DNA of 64,000 bases from Pseudomonas sp. B21-028 (GTDB lineage Bacteria > Pseudomonadota > Gammaproteobacteria > Pseudomonadales > Pseudomonadaceae). A model generated the notes under the pieces. That model saw only the letters and a list, made by a program, of their open reading frames with translations, was not told the origin of the DNA and did not search any database. Shown piece by piece: positions 34,450 through 44,367 of the stretch; the first letter of the stretch is position 1; each line of letters starts with the position of its first letter. The translations under genes were made by a program, and so were the position numbers. The DNA is taken from assembly GCF_024749045.1 (NCBI RefSeq), contig NZ_CP087184.1:4836001-4900000 (forward strand), written 5' to 3'.

Positions 34450-35760
34450 ATGCTCAAGCCACCACACCTCCTGATCGTAGCCCTCGCCGCAGGGCTTGTC
34501 GCTTGTGGCGAGTCTTCCACACTGCAAGTCTCCGACGGCATCGGCCCGTCGCCAAAACTGCCCGAACCGAACAAAACGCTGGTCCCCACCGTCAACATCG
34601 CCGAAGCCGTCGGCTGGCCTCAGGGCGCCAAGCCAACCGCGGCCGAAGGCTTGCAAGTGGCAGCGTTCGCCGAAGGGCTGGACCATCCGCGCTGGCTCTA
34701 CGTACTGCCCAATGGCGACGTGCTGGTGGCGGAAACCAACGCGCCGCCCAAGCCGGACGACGCCAAGGGCATCCGTGGCTGGGTAATGAAAAAAGTCATG
34801 GGCCGCGCCGGCGCCGGAGTCCCCAGTCCCAATCGCATTACGTTGTTGCGTGACGCCGATCACGATGGCATCGCCGAAACCCGCACGGTCTTTCTGGAAA
34901 ACCTCAATTCGCCATTCGGCATGACGTTGGTGGGCAATGACCTGTACGTGGCCGACACCGATCGGCTGATCCGCTTCCCCTACAAGGATGGCGACACGCA
35001 AATCAAGGCACAGCCGATCAAGGTCGTCGATCTGCCGGGCGGGACCATCAACCACCACTGGACCAAAAACGTGATTGCCAGCCGTGACGGCAGCAAGCTC
35101 TACGTCACCACTGGTTCGAACAGCAACGTCGCGGAAAATGGCATGGAGGCGGAGGAAGGCCGCGCGGCGATCTGGGAAGTGGACCGCGCCACCGGCAATC
35201 ACCGCATTTTCGCTTCCGGCCTGCGCAACCCCAACGGACTGGCCTGGGAACCGCGCAGCGGCGCGCTGTGGACAGCGGTGAACGAGCGGGATGAGATCGG
35301 CAGCGACCTGGTGCCGGACTACATCACCTCGGTCAAGGACGGCGCTTTCTACGGCTGGCCCTACAGCTACTACGGGCAGAACGTCGACGTGCGGGTCGAG
35401 CCACAGAACCCGGCCCTGGTGGCCAAGGCCATTGCCCCGGACTACGCCGTCGGCCCCCACACGGCCTCACTGGGCCTGACTTTCGCCGAAGGCAGCACCC
35501 TGCCTGCGCCCTTCACCGAAGGTGCGTTCATTGGCCAGCATGGTTCCTGGAACCGTAAGCCCCACAGCGGCTACAAAGTGATTTTCGTACCGTTCAACGG
35601 TGGCAAACCGGCGGGGAAACCGGTGGATGTGTTGACCGGTTTCCTGAATGCGGATGAAAAAGCCCAGGGCCGGCCCGTGGGCGTAGTGATCGACAAGCAG
35701 GGTGGGTTGCTGGTGGCCGATGATGTGGGGAACAAGGTATGGCGGGTGTCGGGTAAATAA
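34450..35760 (+). CDS. PQQ-dependent sugar (sorbosone-type) dehydrogenase, lipoprotein
   Basis: 436 residues. The signal peptide ends in the lipobox LVAC (cysteine 19), so it is a lipoprotein facing the periplasm. The remainder is a beta-propeller of the soluble glucose dehydrogenase/sorbosone dehydrogenase type: [54 protein letters not shown] and [20 protein letters not shown] are the conserved blade motifs. It probably oxidises an aldose or related sugar with PQQ and passes electrons to the respiratory chain; the sugar is not predictable. Confidence 0.88.
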   Translation: MLKPPHLLIVALAAGLVACGESSTLQVSDGIGPSPKLPEPNKTLVPTVNIAEAVGWPQGAKPTAAEGLQVAAFAEGLDHPRWLYVLPNGDVLVAETNAPPKPDDAKGIRGWVMKKVMGRAGAGVPSPNRITLLRDADHDGIAETRTVFLENLNSPFGMTLVGNDLYVADTDRLIRFPYKDGDTQIKAQPIKVVDLPGGTINHHWTKNVIASRDGSKLYVTTGSNSNVAENGMEAEEGRAAIWEVDRATGNHRIFASGLRNPNGLAWEPRSGALWTAVNERDEIGSDLVPDYITSVKDGAFYGWPYSYYGQNVDVRVEPQNPALVAKAIAPDYAVGPHTASLGLTFAEGSTLPAPFTEGAFIGQHGSWNRKPHSGYKVIFVPFNGGKPAGKPVDVLTGFLNADEKAQGRPVGVVIDKQGGLLVADDVGNKVWRVSGK

Positions 35761-35787
35761 AGTCTGCCTATGGCCTGCAGACAACTC

Positions 35788-35916
35788 TGTGGCGAGGGGA
35801 TTATCCCCGCTGGGCTGCGCAGCAGCCCTATCCTGTCATCTCGGTGTATCAGTCAGATTGAGTTGACTGGCTTGGGGCTGCTGCGCACCCCAGCGGGGAT
35901 AAATCCCCTCGCCACA
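35788..35916. repeat. REPIN (GTGGCGAGGGG class)
   Basis: Arms TGTGGCGAGGGGATTATCCC and complement with inner palindromic blocks, between the dehydrogenase and the O-methyltransferase genes. Confidence 0.92.
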
Positions 35917-35942
35917 AATGTCATTCCAACCAGAAACTGCGC

Positions 35943-36605
35943 TTAAAGCTTGCGACACAAGGTCAACCCATCCCCCAACGGCAACAGCGACAAATCCACC
36001 CGCCGGTCATCCTTCAAAGCGCGGTTCAGAGCCTGGATGGCGCGGGTGTCCTCGCTCTGGGGCTGGGTTTCCAGCACCCGTCCGCTCCACAGCGTGTTAT
36101 CGAACATCACCAGCCCACCCCGGCGCAGCAGCCGTAGCGCGCACTCCAGGTAAGCCGGGTAGTTGGCCTTGTCGGCGTCGATGAAGATCAGATCGAACGT
36201 GTCGCCCTGCCCTTGGCGCTCAAGGTCGTCGAGGGTTTCCAGGGCCGGCGCCAGGCGCAGCTCGATTCGCTCGGCCAGCGCGGCTTCGCGCCAATAACGT
36301 AGCGCCACGGCATTGTAGTCACCGGGAATATCGCAACAGATCAACGAACCATCCTGCGGCAGAGCCGAGGCCATGCACAGCGCGCTGTAGCCGGTGAATG
36401 TACCGACCTCCAGCAAGCGTCGGGCACCGGTGAGTTTCACCAGCAATGCCAGGAATTGGCCCTGCTCGGGCGCTATCTGCCAGCGCGCCATTGGCAGCGC
36501 CTGGGTCTCGTCCCGAAGACGTCGCTGCAAGGGCGTCTCCCGCAGGGAAACGTCCAGCAGATACTGGTAAAGGGCATCATCGAGGTTGAGGGTGCGAGCG
36601 GTCAT
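35943..36605 (-). CDS. Class I SAM-dependent O-methyltransferase
   Basis: 220 residues of the caffeoyl-CoA O-methyltransferase-like family. LLEVGTFTGYSALCMASALP is SAM motif I, FDLIFIDADKANYPAYLE is motif II with the metal-binding aspartate, and LVMFDNTLWSGRV supplies another metal ligand. The enzyme probably methylates a catechol-like small molecule with Mg2+. It is the only gene between two REPINs/hairpins, so likely independently transcribed or the last gene of the NlpC/P60 unit. Confidence 0.9.
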   Translation of the reverse strand: MTARTLNLDDALYQYLLDVSLRETPLQRRLRDETQALPMARWQIAPEQGQFLALLVKLTGARRLLEVGTFTGYSALCMASALPQDGSLICCDIPGDYNAVALRYWREAALAERIELRLAPALETLDDLERQGQGDTFDLIFIDADKANYPAYLECALRLLRRGGLVMFDNTLWSGRVLETQPQSEDTRAIQALNRALKDDRRVDLSLLPLGDGLTLCRKL

Positions 36606-36620
36606 GACAACCTCCGCGAA

Positions 36621-37154
36621 TCAGGGATAACGCGCCAGATGCTCAGGTTGCAGCACCCGCTTGGCGCTCAGATAGGCTTTCTGCCAATAGGCCTTGGACA
36701 AGCTGTCGAGCTTGACCGTACCGCCGGTGGCCGGCGCATGAACGAAACGGCCCTCACCGACATAGATCCCGGCGTGGCTGACCTGGGAGCCACCATTGGT
36801 GGCGAAGAAAATCAGGTCACCACTTTGCAGTGCATCCTTGCCGACATTCGGGGCGCGCATGCCGATCATCTCGCGGGTCGAGCGTGGCAGGGAAATACCG
36901 GCGGCATCGCGATACACATAACCGATCAGGCCACTGCAATCGAAGCCCGAATCCGGCGTGTTGCCGCCCCAGCGGTAGGGTGTCCCGACCAGGCCCAAGG
37001 CCCGGAAGAGCACATCTTCGGCGGCCGGAGACAAAGGTTGCGCGGGGGCAAAGACTACGGGAGCCCGAACAGGCGCGGGCGGTGGCGTGCGGCTTGCGCA
37101 CGCGCTGAGCAGTGCGGCAAGGCAGATGAGAGCGAGGCGGGCCGACGTCGACAT
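36621..37154 (-). CDS. NlpC/P60 cell-wall endopeptidase lipoprotein (paralogue 2)
   Basis: 177 residues. The signal peptide ends in a lipobox (ALLSAC), giving an outer-membrane or inner-membrane lipoprotein. The NlpC/P60 domain (about residues 60-175) has the catalytic cysteine in GFDCSGLIGYVYRDA, the histidine in VSHAGIYVGEGRFVHA and a third polar residue after it. It cleaves peptide cross-links in peptidoglycan (MepS/Spr type). ATG 37154 is an inner start chosen because the signal peptide begins there. Paired with the 208-residue paralogue upstream. Confidence 0.88.
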   Translation of the reverse strand: MSTSARLALICLAALLSACASRTPPPAPVRAPVVFAPAQPLSPAAEDVLFRALGLVGTPYRWGGNTPDSGFDCSGLIGYVYRDAAGISLPRSTREMIGMRAPNVGKDALQSGDLIFFATNGGSQVSHAGIYVGEGRFVHAPATGGTVKLDSLSKAYWQKAYLSAKRVLQPEHLARYP

Positions 37155-37203
37155 ATGCAGAACAATCCTGATCTGGATGCGGCTTTTCTGCCGTGGACAT
37201 GAA

Positions 37204-37236
37204 AACAAATCCGCCTGCGGAGTACGCAGGCGGATT
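37204..37236 (-). terminator. Terminator between the two NlpC/P60 genes
   Basis: Perfect 12-bp stem (37208-37219 with 37225-37236) with a five-base loop, followed on the minus strand by TTTGTTTTC. Confidence 0.7.
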
Positions 37237-37319
37237 GCCATCAATCAATGATCAAGGATTCTAGCGGCTATGAGGCAAACTTCAAGTAAGACTTTAAGTT
37301 TGCCTTACAAACTGTGCGC

Positions 37320-37946
37320 TTACTTGCGAGCGGTAACCACGGTCGGTGCCATGGCGAGGGCGCGCTTGGCTTCGATGAAGGTCTTGCTCCAGTAACTGTC
37401 ACCCAGGCTGTCGATCCGTACGCCACCGCTGCGGCGACTGCTGGAATGGATGAACTGGTTGTCGCCCAGGTAGATACCGGCGTGACTGACGCGACCACGA
37501 CGCCCGCTGGTGTTGAAGAACAGCAGATCACCGGGTTCCAGCTGGTTGCGAGCGACCAGCGGTGCATTCACGTTGATCATTTCACGTGTGGAACGCGGCA
37601 GGTTCATGCCGGCTTCCTCACGAAACAGGTAGCCGATGAAACCGCTGCAATCGAAGCCGGCTTCGGAAGTACCGCCGAAACGGTAGCGGGTACCGATCAG
37701 GGACATGCCACGTTCCAGGATGCTGTCGGCCAGCACCGGGAGCTGATAAGGCTTGTTGCCAGCGAAGGCTGCCAGTTCTTTGTCGTCTGCCATTTCTTCC
37801 TGGAATGCCATGGAAGAAGACTGGGCGGTAACGGAGTTCTTGACCTGTGGTTGTTGCGCTTGCTGCGACACTGGAGAGTGGGCAGCGCAACCGAACAGCA
37901 GGGTAACGAGTGCGAGAGGCACGAGGGGTGCGAAGCGATTGAGCAT
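37320..37946 (-). CDS. NlpC/P60 cell-wall endopeptidase lipoprotein (paralogue 1)
   Basis: 208 residues. The signal peptide ends in the lipobox TLLFGC. A polar linker of about 60 residues (rich in Q, S and A) precedes the NlpC/P60 domain (about residues 75-195), whose cysteine lies in GFDCSGFIGYLFREEAG and histidine in RVSHAGIYLGDNQFIHS. It is a MepS-like peptidoglycan endopeptidase needed for wall expansion (family knowledge). ATG 37946 is preferred to GTG 37952. The longer linker distinguishes it from paralogue 2; a terminator separates the two. Confidence 0.9.
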   Translation of the reverse strand: MLNRFAPLVPLALVTLLFGCAAHSPVSQQAQQPQVKNSVTAQSSSMAFQEEMADDKELAAFAGNKPYQLPVLADSILERGMSLIGTRYRFGGTSEAGFDCSGFIGYLFREEAGMNLPRSTREMINVNAPLVARNQLEPGDLLFFNTSGRRGRVSHAGIYLGDNQFIHSSSRRSGGVRIDSLGDSYWSKTFIEAKRALAMAPTVVTARK

Positions 37947-38158
37947 GGGCACGACCGTGGCTGAAGTAGTAAAGATGGCGAGACTATGCCTTCTATCGAC
38001 TTCATTTGCAAATTCAATCGATGCAAATGTGACTTCTCGGTTTCACGTCTACATCTAAGCGCTTAAGCCCATTTTAGAAGTCATGCGGCCTGCCGCCCAG
38101 CAGGACCGCGGGTTTCGCCGCGCCCAGACAAGGCCAGAAGCCACTACAGACAACGGTT

Positions 38159-38863
38159 CTACCAGCCCAGGGTTTCTTTCAAAAAAGGAATAGTCAGCTT
38201 GCGCTGGGCTTGCAGGGAAGCCTGATCGAGGCGTTCGAGCAATTCGAACAGCGCGCTCATGCTACGGGTGCCACGGGTGAGGATGAAATGCCCGACTTCG
38301 TCGGTCAGGTGCAGGCCTCGCCGGGAAGCACGCAACTGCAAGGCACGGAGCTTGTCTTCGTCGGAGAGCGGCCGCATCTGGAAGATCAGCGCCAGGGTAA
38401 GACGGGACTTGAGATCCGCCAGCTTCACCGGCAGCTCCCGTGGCGACGTCGATGCGGCGATCAGCAAACGCCGGCCGCTATCGCGCAACCGGTTGAACAG
38501 ATGGAACAGCGCCTCTTCCCAGTCAGCCTTGCCGGCCACGGCCTGGAGGTCGTCCAGGCAGACCAGTTCGTACTGTTCAAGGTTGTCGAGGATTTCCACG
38601 CCGCGATCCAGCAACTCCGCCAGCGGCAAGTACACCGCCGGCTCGCCCAACTGCTCGAACCGCAGGCAAGCGGCCTGCAACAGGTGCGTACGCCCTACCC
38701 CGTCCTTGCCCCACAGATAGATCAGACTCTCGGTCCAGCCGGCGTCGGCTTCGCAAAGCCGCTCGACATAGCCGAGTGCAGCGGCATTGGCGCCTGGGTA
38801 GTAGTTGATGAAGGTGGCGTCGTCACGCAGACGCACACCTAGGGGCAGCTGAATCGGTTTCAT
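38159..38863 (-). CDS. hda: DnaA regulatory inactivator Hda
   Basis: 234 residues, AAA+ domain related to DnaA. LIYLWGKDGVGRTHLLQAAC is a Walker A variant and YELVCLDDLQAVAGKADWEE the Walker B region; the short N-terminal QLPLGVRLRDD matches the clamp-binding motif (QLxLx) of Hda. It promotes hydrolysis of DnaA-ATP on the sliding clamp. It is downstream of the AI-2E-family permease and the DUF2066 gene on the same strand, an arrangement I know from Pseudomonas. ATG 38863 is an inner start chosen to give the family N-terminus. Confidence 0.93.
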   Translation of the reverse strand: MKPIQLPLGVRLRDDATFINYYPGANAAALGYVERLCEADAGWTESLIYLWGKDGVGRTHLLQAACLRFEQLGEPAVYLPLAELLDRGVEILDNLEQYELVCLDDLQAVAGKADWEEALFHLFNRLRDSGRRLLIAASTSPRELPVKLADLKSRLTLALIFQMRPLSDEDKLRALQLRASRRGLHLTDEVGHFILTRGTRSMSALFELLERLDQASLQAQRKLTIPFLKETLGW

Positions 38864-39020
38864 GCTGGCTGGACAGCTCCAAAGGAACCGTGAGTGGCCT
38901 CTGTGTAAAGTTTGCAAAGTCTATACCCGTGGCGCGGACCGCACAATGCGCCGGACCACGAGCAAAATCAAAGGTTTGCAGCGACAACGCCAGGGAGCGA
39001 CGGTTTTCCTGACATTTATC

Positions 39021-40094
39021 CTACAGCTCGGGGTCTTCAACGCCGCTGTAGATATCCGAATCCTTGTACAGATCATGTACATGACGCACCAGCACCATGA
39101 TCACCGCGGCCACCGGCAGCGCCAGCAGGATGCCGGTGAAGCCGAACAACTCGCCGCCCGCCAGGATCGCGAAGATCACCGCCACCGGATGCAGGCCGAT
39201 CCGATCCCCCACCAGCAACGGCGTCAGCACCATGCCCTCCAGGGCCTGGCCGACCATGAACACCGCTACGATACCGACCATGGGGTAGAGATCACCGCCA
39301 AACTGGAACAACCCGGCGATCAATGCCGCGCCAATACCAATCACGAAACCCATGTATGGAACGATGGCGGCCAACCCGGCGATCATGCCGATCAAGAGCC
39401 CCAGCTCCAGCCCCACCAGCATCAACCCCGCCGCATAGATGAAGCCCAGCGCCACCATCACCAGCAACTGCCCGCGCACAAAGGCACCCAGCACTTCGTG
39501 GCATTCACCCGCCAGGGTCATGATGCGTTCTTCACGGTGACGGGGCAGCAGGCTGCGGATCTTGGCCATCATCAGGTCCCAGTCCCGCAGCAGGTAGAAA
39601 CTCACGACCGGAATCAGCACCAGGTTGGCCAACCAGCCGATCAGCGCCAGGCCCGAAGCGGTGGCCTGGCTCAGCACGACGCCGACGATGTCGGTGGTCT
39701 GGCCCATGTGTGCACTGATGGCAGCCTTGACCTTGTCGAACTTCCAGAAACCGTCCGCCAACCCCAGTTTCGACTGCACCCACGGCACCGCCGTGTGCTG
39801 CAACCAGTCGAGCATCTGCGGCGCCAGCTCGTACAGACGCACCAATTGCTTGGCAAGCATCGGTATCAATACCAGCAACAGGGCACTGACAATCAATGTA
39901 AACAGGGTGAATACCGTTATCACCCCCCAGGTTCTCGACAGGCCGAGCTTTTCCAGGCGATCCGCCACCGGGTCAAACAGGTAAGCCAACAGCAGCGCAA
40001 CCAGGAACGGCGTCAGAATCGGATGCAGCAAATAGATAAACGCGAACAGCAGGGCAACCCCGCCCAACCAGAACCAACGCCGCGTATCGCCCAT
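39021..40094 (-). CDS. AI-2E-family permease (PerM-like)
   Basis: 357 residues with about eight membrane segments in the usual pattern: two N-terminal helices, a long soluble part (about residues 80-190) and a cluster of C-terminal helices including the glycine-rich block LAAIVPYMGFVIGIGAALIA. The family includes TqsA, reported to export AI-2, but most members have other or unknown substrates (some export sodium or small molecules). It is between hda and the DUF2066 gene. Confidence 0.85.
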   Translation of the reverse strand: MGDTRRWFWLGGVALLFAFIYLLHPILTPFLVALLLAYLFDPVADRLEKLGLSRTWGVITVFTLFTLIVSALLLVLIPMLAKQLVRLYELAPQMLDWLQHTAVPWVQSKLGLADGFWKFDKVKAAISAHMGQTTDIVGVVLSQATASGLALIGWLANLVLIPVVSFYLLRDWDLMMAKIRSLLPRHREERIMTLAGECHEVLGAFVRGQLLVMVALGFIYAAGLMLVGLELGLLIGMIAGLAAIVPYMGFVIGIGAALIAGLFQFGGDLYPMVGIVAVFMVGQALEGMVLTPLLVGDRIGLHPVAVIFAILAGGELFGFTGILLALPVAAVIMVLVRHVHDLYKDSDIYSGVEDPEL

Positions 40095-40126
40095 GAACCA
40101 CTCCCAGCTATATAAAGAAAGAAAAC

Positions 40127-41185
40127 CTACCAGCGGAACCGCAGGCTGGCCGTCGGCGCGGGCGCCGGCGCTGTTGCCGGGGCCGTTCCATCGGCAGCCG
40201 GCGGAACCGCTGGTACCGGAGCAACCGCTTCACCGGCGGGAATTTCCTGCAACTTCGCCAGGGCCAGTTGCGCCTTCAATTGCTCCGCGCTGCCATTGAC
40301 CCGATAAATGATCCGGTCACCTTCGACCCGCTGCACCTGCCCACCGAACGGTTCGAGCAAACGCCCAAGGGCGGCATAACGCTCAAGATTCATGCCCTGC
40401 ACTTCCAGCGACTGCTCGGTGGCCACGCCCGGCTTGGCCACGAAGCGCGGTGCCAGGCGCTGACTCACCGCCAGCATCACCGCATCGGCCAGCGCAGCCT
40501 GATCGGCGCCCTGGGCAGTGCCCTGCTCACGCTGGTCGCCCAGCCACAGGCGCCAGGTCCCGCGCCACTGACCGCCCTCTTCCTTGGCATGGACCGCCAG
40601 CAAGGCATCCGCCGCGTATCGCTCCGAGGCATCGTGCAACGGCGCCGGATCGCTGCCTTCCAGGTTCGGCGCGGTGGCAACGATCTGCTCGCTCAGGTCC
40701 GCCAGCGGCAAGTGCAATGCCAGGCCACGGTGCTGGGCGGCACGGCGCAGCGGCATGGCGCTGGCCTGACCATCGCCCACCAGGCTGGAGCCTTCGGCCG
40801 AATCGTTGAGCCACCAGCCCAGGATCGCCGGCCGGTTCACGCCCCACAGCGACAGCCCTGCCGAACGCAAGGCCCGATCGGTGCTCGCCGGATCGAAGTC
40901 GACCTTGAGGCTTTCCGGAGGGCCGGCGTCGTAGCCATATTGAAGAATGATCTGCTGCGGGTCCTTGCGGATCGCCGCCAGCCCCGGGTTCTGGGCGGCC
41001 TTGGCGTCGCCGGTCAGGCGCAGCACCAGCGTATCCAGCGCGCGCAGCGTCGCCTGGTTACGCTCTTCCGGTGTCTGGCTGCTCACCGGTTCGAGCACTT
41101 GATAGAGACCATTGAGGGTTTCGGCATGGCTCGCCAGGCTGATCAGCGACAAACAGCCCACGGACAAGAATTTGAACAAACGCAT
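40127..41185 (-). CDS. DUF2066 domain-containing exported protein
   Basis: 352 residues with a signal peptide (MRLFKFLSVGCLSLISLASH, cleavage after SHA). The mature protein opens ETLNGLYQVLEPVSSQTPEE, then repeats of alternating strands and helices, and ends with an alanine/proline-rich tail (about residues 320-345). DUF2066 proteins are found upstream of an AI-2E permease and hda in Pseudomonas; function unknown. Probable location is the periplasm. ATG 41185 is chosen because the signal peptide begins there. It is divergent from purM. Confidence 0.85.
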   Translation of the reverse strand: MRLFKFLSVGCLSLISLASHAETLNGLYQVLEPVSSQTPEERNQATLRALDTLVLRLTGDAKAAQNPGLAAIRKDPQQIILQYGYDAGPPESLKVDFDPASTDRALRSAGLSLWGVNRPAILGWWLNDSAEGSSLVGDGQASAMPLRRAAQHRGLALHLPLADLSEQIVATAPNLEGSDPAPLHDASERYAADALLAVHAKEEGGQWRGTWRLWLGDQREQGTAQGADQAALADAVMLAVSQRLAPRFVAKPGVATEQSLEVQGMNLERYAALGRLLEPFGGQVQRVEGDRIIYRVNGSAEQLKAQLALAKLQEIPAGEAVAPVPAVPPAADGTAPATAPAPAPTASLRFRW

Positions 41186-41550
41186 GGAAGATTCCCGGAC
41201 ATAAACGACTGGAACAAGCCGTGTGAAGAAGACTGAGCATGGCTGTGACCACAGCACCTGGCAAAACATTCACACACCCGATGGAAGTTTCGCACCGCGT
41301 AACCATAGCCGGTTACCGCTACACCTTATACAGGCGCACCGCGCAGCACCAACAGAAGAAATATCGGTTTTTTTCCTCGGATATGTCCCTGCCCGTCGGC
41401 ACGAGGATGGCCGCTGCCCCACAAGCCTGATAAAATCGCGCGCCTTCGCAGACCGGCAATGGCCGGGCACCCGGAATAATCCGTACAACGGTTATTCAAT
41501 GGCCCCGGCGATCGGTCGTTACCCAGAAATCCCCCCTAAAGGCCTGGATC
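41186..41550. other. 365-base divergent gap between the DUF2066 gene and purM
   Basis: No protein-coding frame is supported. It should hold both promoters. The one I can point to is the extended -10 at 41428-41436 (listed separately). No hairpin with a T-run or REP was noticed. Confidence 0.5.
41428..41436 (+). promoter_or_regulatory. Candidate extended -10 promoter for purM
   Basis: TGATAAAAT fits the extended -10 form TGnTATAAT at two-thirds or better. The -35 region 17 bases upstream is weak (TGGCCG), as often with extended -10 promoters. About 115 bases before the purM start. Confidence 0.35.
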
Positions 41551-42609
41551 ATGAGCAAGCAACCCTCCCTGAGCTACAAGGACGCCGGTGTAGACATCGA
41601 CGCCGGTGAAGCATTGGTCGAACGCATCAAGAGCGTCGCCAAGCGCACCGCGCGCCCGGAAGTCATGGGCGGCCTGGGCGGTTTCGGCGCCCTCTGCGAG
41701 ATCCCGGCCGGCTACAAGCAACCGGTGCTGGTCTCGGGCACCGACGGCGTGGGCACCAAGCTGCGCCTGGCGCTGAACCTGAACAAGCACGACAGCATCG
41801 GCATCGACCTGGTGGCCATGTGCGTGAACGACCTGGTGGTCTGTGGCGCCGAGCCGTTGTTCTTCCTCGACTACTACGCCACCGGCAAGCTGAACGTCGA
41901 CACCGCCGCCCAGGTCGTGACCGGCATCGGTGCCGGCTGCGAACTGTCCGGCTGCTCGCTGGTCGGCGGCGAAACCGCTGAGATGCCTGGCATGTACGAA
42001 GGCGAAGACTACGACCTGGCCGGCTTCTGCGTCGGCGTCGTGGAAAAGGCCGAGATCATCGACGGCTCGAAAGTCGCCGCCGGTGATGCCCTGCTCGCCC
42101 TGCCATCTTCCGGCCCGCACTCCAACGGCTACTCGCTGATCCGCAAGATCATCGAAGTGTCCGGCGCCGACATCGAGAACATCCAGCTCGACGGCAAGCC
42201 CCTGACCGACCTGCTGATGGCCCCGACCCGCATCTACGTCAAGCCGCTGCTCAAGCTGATCAAGGACACCGGCGCCGTCAAGGCCATGGCCCACATCACC
42301 GGCGGCGGCCTGCTGGACAACATTCCGCGCGTCCTGCCAAAAGGCGCCCAGGCGGTGGTCGACGTGGCGAGCTGGACCCGCCCGGCGGTGTTCGACTGGC
42401 TGCAAGAGAAAGGCAACGTCGACGAAACCGAAATGCACCGCGTGCTGAACTGCGGCGTGGGCATGGTGATCTGCGTGGCCCAGGAGCACGTCGAAACTGC
42501 CCTGAACGTACTGCGTGAAGCCGGCGAACAGCCTTGGGTCATCGGCCAGATCGCAACCGCGGCCGAAGGCGCTGCCCAGGTCGAGCTGAAAAACCTCAAG
42601 GCTCACTGA
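41551..42609 (+). CDS. purM: Phosphoribosylformylglycinamidine cyclo-ligase PurM
   Basis: 352 residues, the usual length. [20 protein letters not shown] starts the protein; [36 protein letters not shown] and [17 protein letters not shown] are the conserved ATP and substrate-binding blocks of AIR synthetase. It catalyses step five of purine synthesis. It overlaps purN by one base or is eleven bases ahead of it depending on the purN start, so the two form one operon. Confidence 0.97.
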   Translation: MSKQPSLSYKDAGVDIDAGEALVERIKSVAKRTARPEVMGGLGGFGALCEIPAGYKQPVLVSGTDGVGTKLRLALNLNKHDSIGIDLVAMCVNDLVVCGAEPLFFLDYYATGKLNVDTAAQVVTGIGAGCELSGCSLVGGETAEMPGMYEGEDYDLAGFCVGVVEKAEIIDGSKVAAGDALLALPSSGPHSNGYSLIRKIIEVSGADIENIQLDGKPLTDLLMAPTRIYVKPLLKLIKDTGAVKAMAHITGGGLLDNIPRVLPKGAQAVVDVASWTRPAVFDWLQEKGNVDETEMHRVLNCGVGMVICVAQEHVETALNVLREAGEQPWVIGQIATAAEGAAQVELKNLKAH

Positions 42610-42620
42610 TGCAGGAAAAC

Positions 42621-43271
42621 ATGCCTGCAACCTGTGACGTCGTGGTGCTGCTGTCCGGCACCGGCAGTAACTTGCAGGCGCTGATCGACAGCACGCGGAC
42701 CGGCGACAGCCCGGTCCGCATCCGCGCGGTGATTTCCAACCGTGCCGATGCCTACGGCCTGCAACGTGCCAAGGACGCGGGTATCGACACCCGTGTCCTG
42801 GATCACAAGGCGTTCGACGGCCGCGAAGCCTTCGACGCCGCGCTGATCGAACAGATCGACGCCTTCAATCCCCATCTGGTGGTCCTGGCTGGCTTCATGC
42901 GCATCCTCAGCGCCGGCTTCGTGCGCCACTACCAGGGCCGGCTGTTCAATATCCACCCCTCGCTGCTGCCCAAATACAAAGGGTTACACACTCACCAGCG
43001 CGTGCTGGAGGCCGGAGACGCCGAGCACGGCTGCTCCGTGCACTTTGTCACCGAGGAACTCGACGGCGGACCACTGGTCGTACAGGCAGTAATACCGGTA
43101 GAGTTGCACGACACGCCGCAAAGCCTGGCACAACGGGTTCACGCCCGGGAACACCAGATCTACCCGATGGCCGTGCGTTGGTTTGCCGAAGGACGGCTCA
43201 CCCTCGACGATCGTGGTGCCTCACTGGACGGTCAGTTACTCGCCGCCAGCGGCCATTTGATTCGACACTAG
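42621..43271 (+). CDS. purN: Phosphoribosylglycinamide formyltransferase PurN
   Basis: 216 residues from ATG 42621, with AGGA four bases upstream. An ATG at 42609 that overlaps the purM stop (TGATG) gives four extra residues and is the alternative. VVVLLSGTGSNLQALID is the conserved N-terminal phosphate-binding block; FNIHPSLLPKYKGLHTH holds the catalytic asparagine and histidine; VHFVTEELDGGPLVVQA carries the catalytic aspartate. It transfers a formyl group from formyl-tetrahydrofolate in step three of purine synthesis. Confidence 0.95.
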   Translation: MPATCDVVVLLSGTGSNLQALIDSTRTGDSPVRIRAVISNRADAYGLQRAKDAGIDTRVLDHKAFDGREAFDAALIEQIDAFNPHLVVLAGFMRILSAGFVRHYQGRLFNIHPSLLPKYKGLHTHQRVLEAGDAEHGCSVHFVTEELDGGPLVVQAVIPVELHDTPQSLAQRVHAREHQIYPMAVRWFAEGRLTLDDRGASLDGQLLAASGHLIRH

Positions 43272-43279
43272 GAGATTTT

Positions 43280-43993
43280 ATGCGTCGCGCCCTGCTCTTC
43301 GCCTGCGCTCTGCTTGCCTTGCCCCTGGCACAGGCTTCAGACCTTCAACCGTTCTCCGCCAGCTACACCGCCGACTGGAAACAACTGCCCATGAGCGGCA
43401 CCGCCGAACGCAGCCTGACCAAGGAGGCCAACGGCACCTGGAAGCTGAGCTTCAAGGCATCGATGATGATCGCCAGCCTGACGGAAGAAAGCACCCTGAC
43501 CCTGGACAAGGACACGCTGCTGCCACAGTCCTATCACTTCGAACGCGGTGGCCTGGGCAAGGCCAAGAAGGCCGATCTGGACTTCGACTGGAGCACGAAG
43601 ATGGTCACCGGCACCGATCGCGGTGATGCGGTGAAGCTGCCGCTGAACCGTGGCATGGTCGATAAATCCACTTACCAGCTGGCCCTGCAGCACGATGTCG
43701 CGGCCGGCAAGAAAAGCATGAGCTATCAGGTCGTCGATGACGGCGAAGTCGATACCTATGACTTCCGCGTGCTGGGCTCGGAAAAGGTCGACACCAAGGC
43801 CGGCCAGATCGATGCGATCAAGGTCGAGCGCGTACGCGATCCGACACAGAGCAAACGCACCACCGTACTCTGGTTCGCCAAGGACTGGGACTACCTGCTG
43901 GTTCGCCTGCAACAGGTCGAGACCGACGGCAAGGAGTACAACATCATGCTCCAGGACGGCACGGTCAACGGCAAGCCGGTGAAAGGCAGCTGA
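43280..43993 (+). CDS. DUF3108 domain-containing exported protein
   Basis: 237 residues with a signal peptide (MRRALLFACALLALPLAQAS, cleavage after AQA). The mature part is a beta-rich DUF3108 fold: LQPFSASYTADWKQLPMSGT, ATKMVTGTDRGDAV-like TKMVTGTDRGDAVKLPLNRG and KTTVLWFAKDWDYLLVRLQQ-like blocks. A periplasmic protein of unknown function that follows purN in Pseudomonas. GGAG lies five bases before ATG 43280, eight bases after the purN stop, so it is probably in the same transcript. A strong terminator follows. Confidence 0.88.
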   Translation: MRRALLFACALLALPLAQASDLQPFSASYTADWKQLPMSGTAERSLTKEANGTWKLSFKASMMIASLTEESTLTLDKDTLLPQSYHFERGGLGKAKKADLDFDWSTKMVTGTDRGDAVKLPLNRGMVDKSTYQLALQHDVAAGKKSMSYQVVDDGEVDTYDFRVLGSEKVDTKAGQIDAIKVERVRDPTQSKRTTVLWFAKDWDYLLVRLQQVETDGKEYNIMLQDGTVNGKPVKGS

Positions 43994-44007
43994 TCGACGC
44001 GAACACA

Positions 44008-44038
44008 AGAAGCCCCGCCAATGCGGGGCTTCTTTTTG
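44008..44038 (+). terminator. Intrinsic terminator of the purMN transcript
   Basis: AGAAGCCCCGC-CAAT-GCGGGGCTTCT, an 11-bp stem, then TTTTGCC. Confidence 0.9.
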
Positions 44039-44065
44039 CCTGGATTTCGGCTCGGTGGGAGCTTC

Positions 44066-44150
44066 GTGGGAGCAAGGCTTGCCCGCGATGCAGGCGCCTC
44101 GGTCTCTGCCGACCGCGTTATCGTTTATCGCGAGCAAGCTTTGCTCCCAC
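44066..44150. repeat. REPIN (GTGGGAGC class)
   Basis: Arms GTGGGAGCAAGGCTTGCCCG and a diverged complement, after the purMN terminator. Confidence 0.88.
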
Positions 44151-44367
44151 GGGGCTTGCATTACTCAAGAGTGGTTTCTGCCACATGAAATCTTTTTCAT
44201 GAACCCTTCCCTGCGACCAAACGCCGCGCCCTGCCCGGCCTGGAGGATGGTGCGACTTTCATGAAAATTTCTTAACCGGCCAGGGTATTTACTTAGCAGA
44301 CTACCAAAATCTATAACAAAGTCCTGCACACGCCTTGCTGCAGATGACAGAGATTGGAGTTTGCAAG

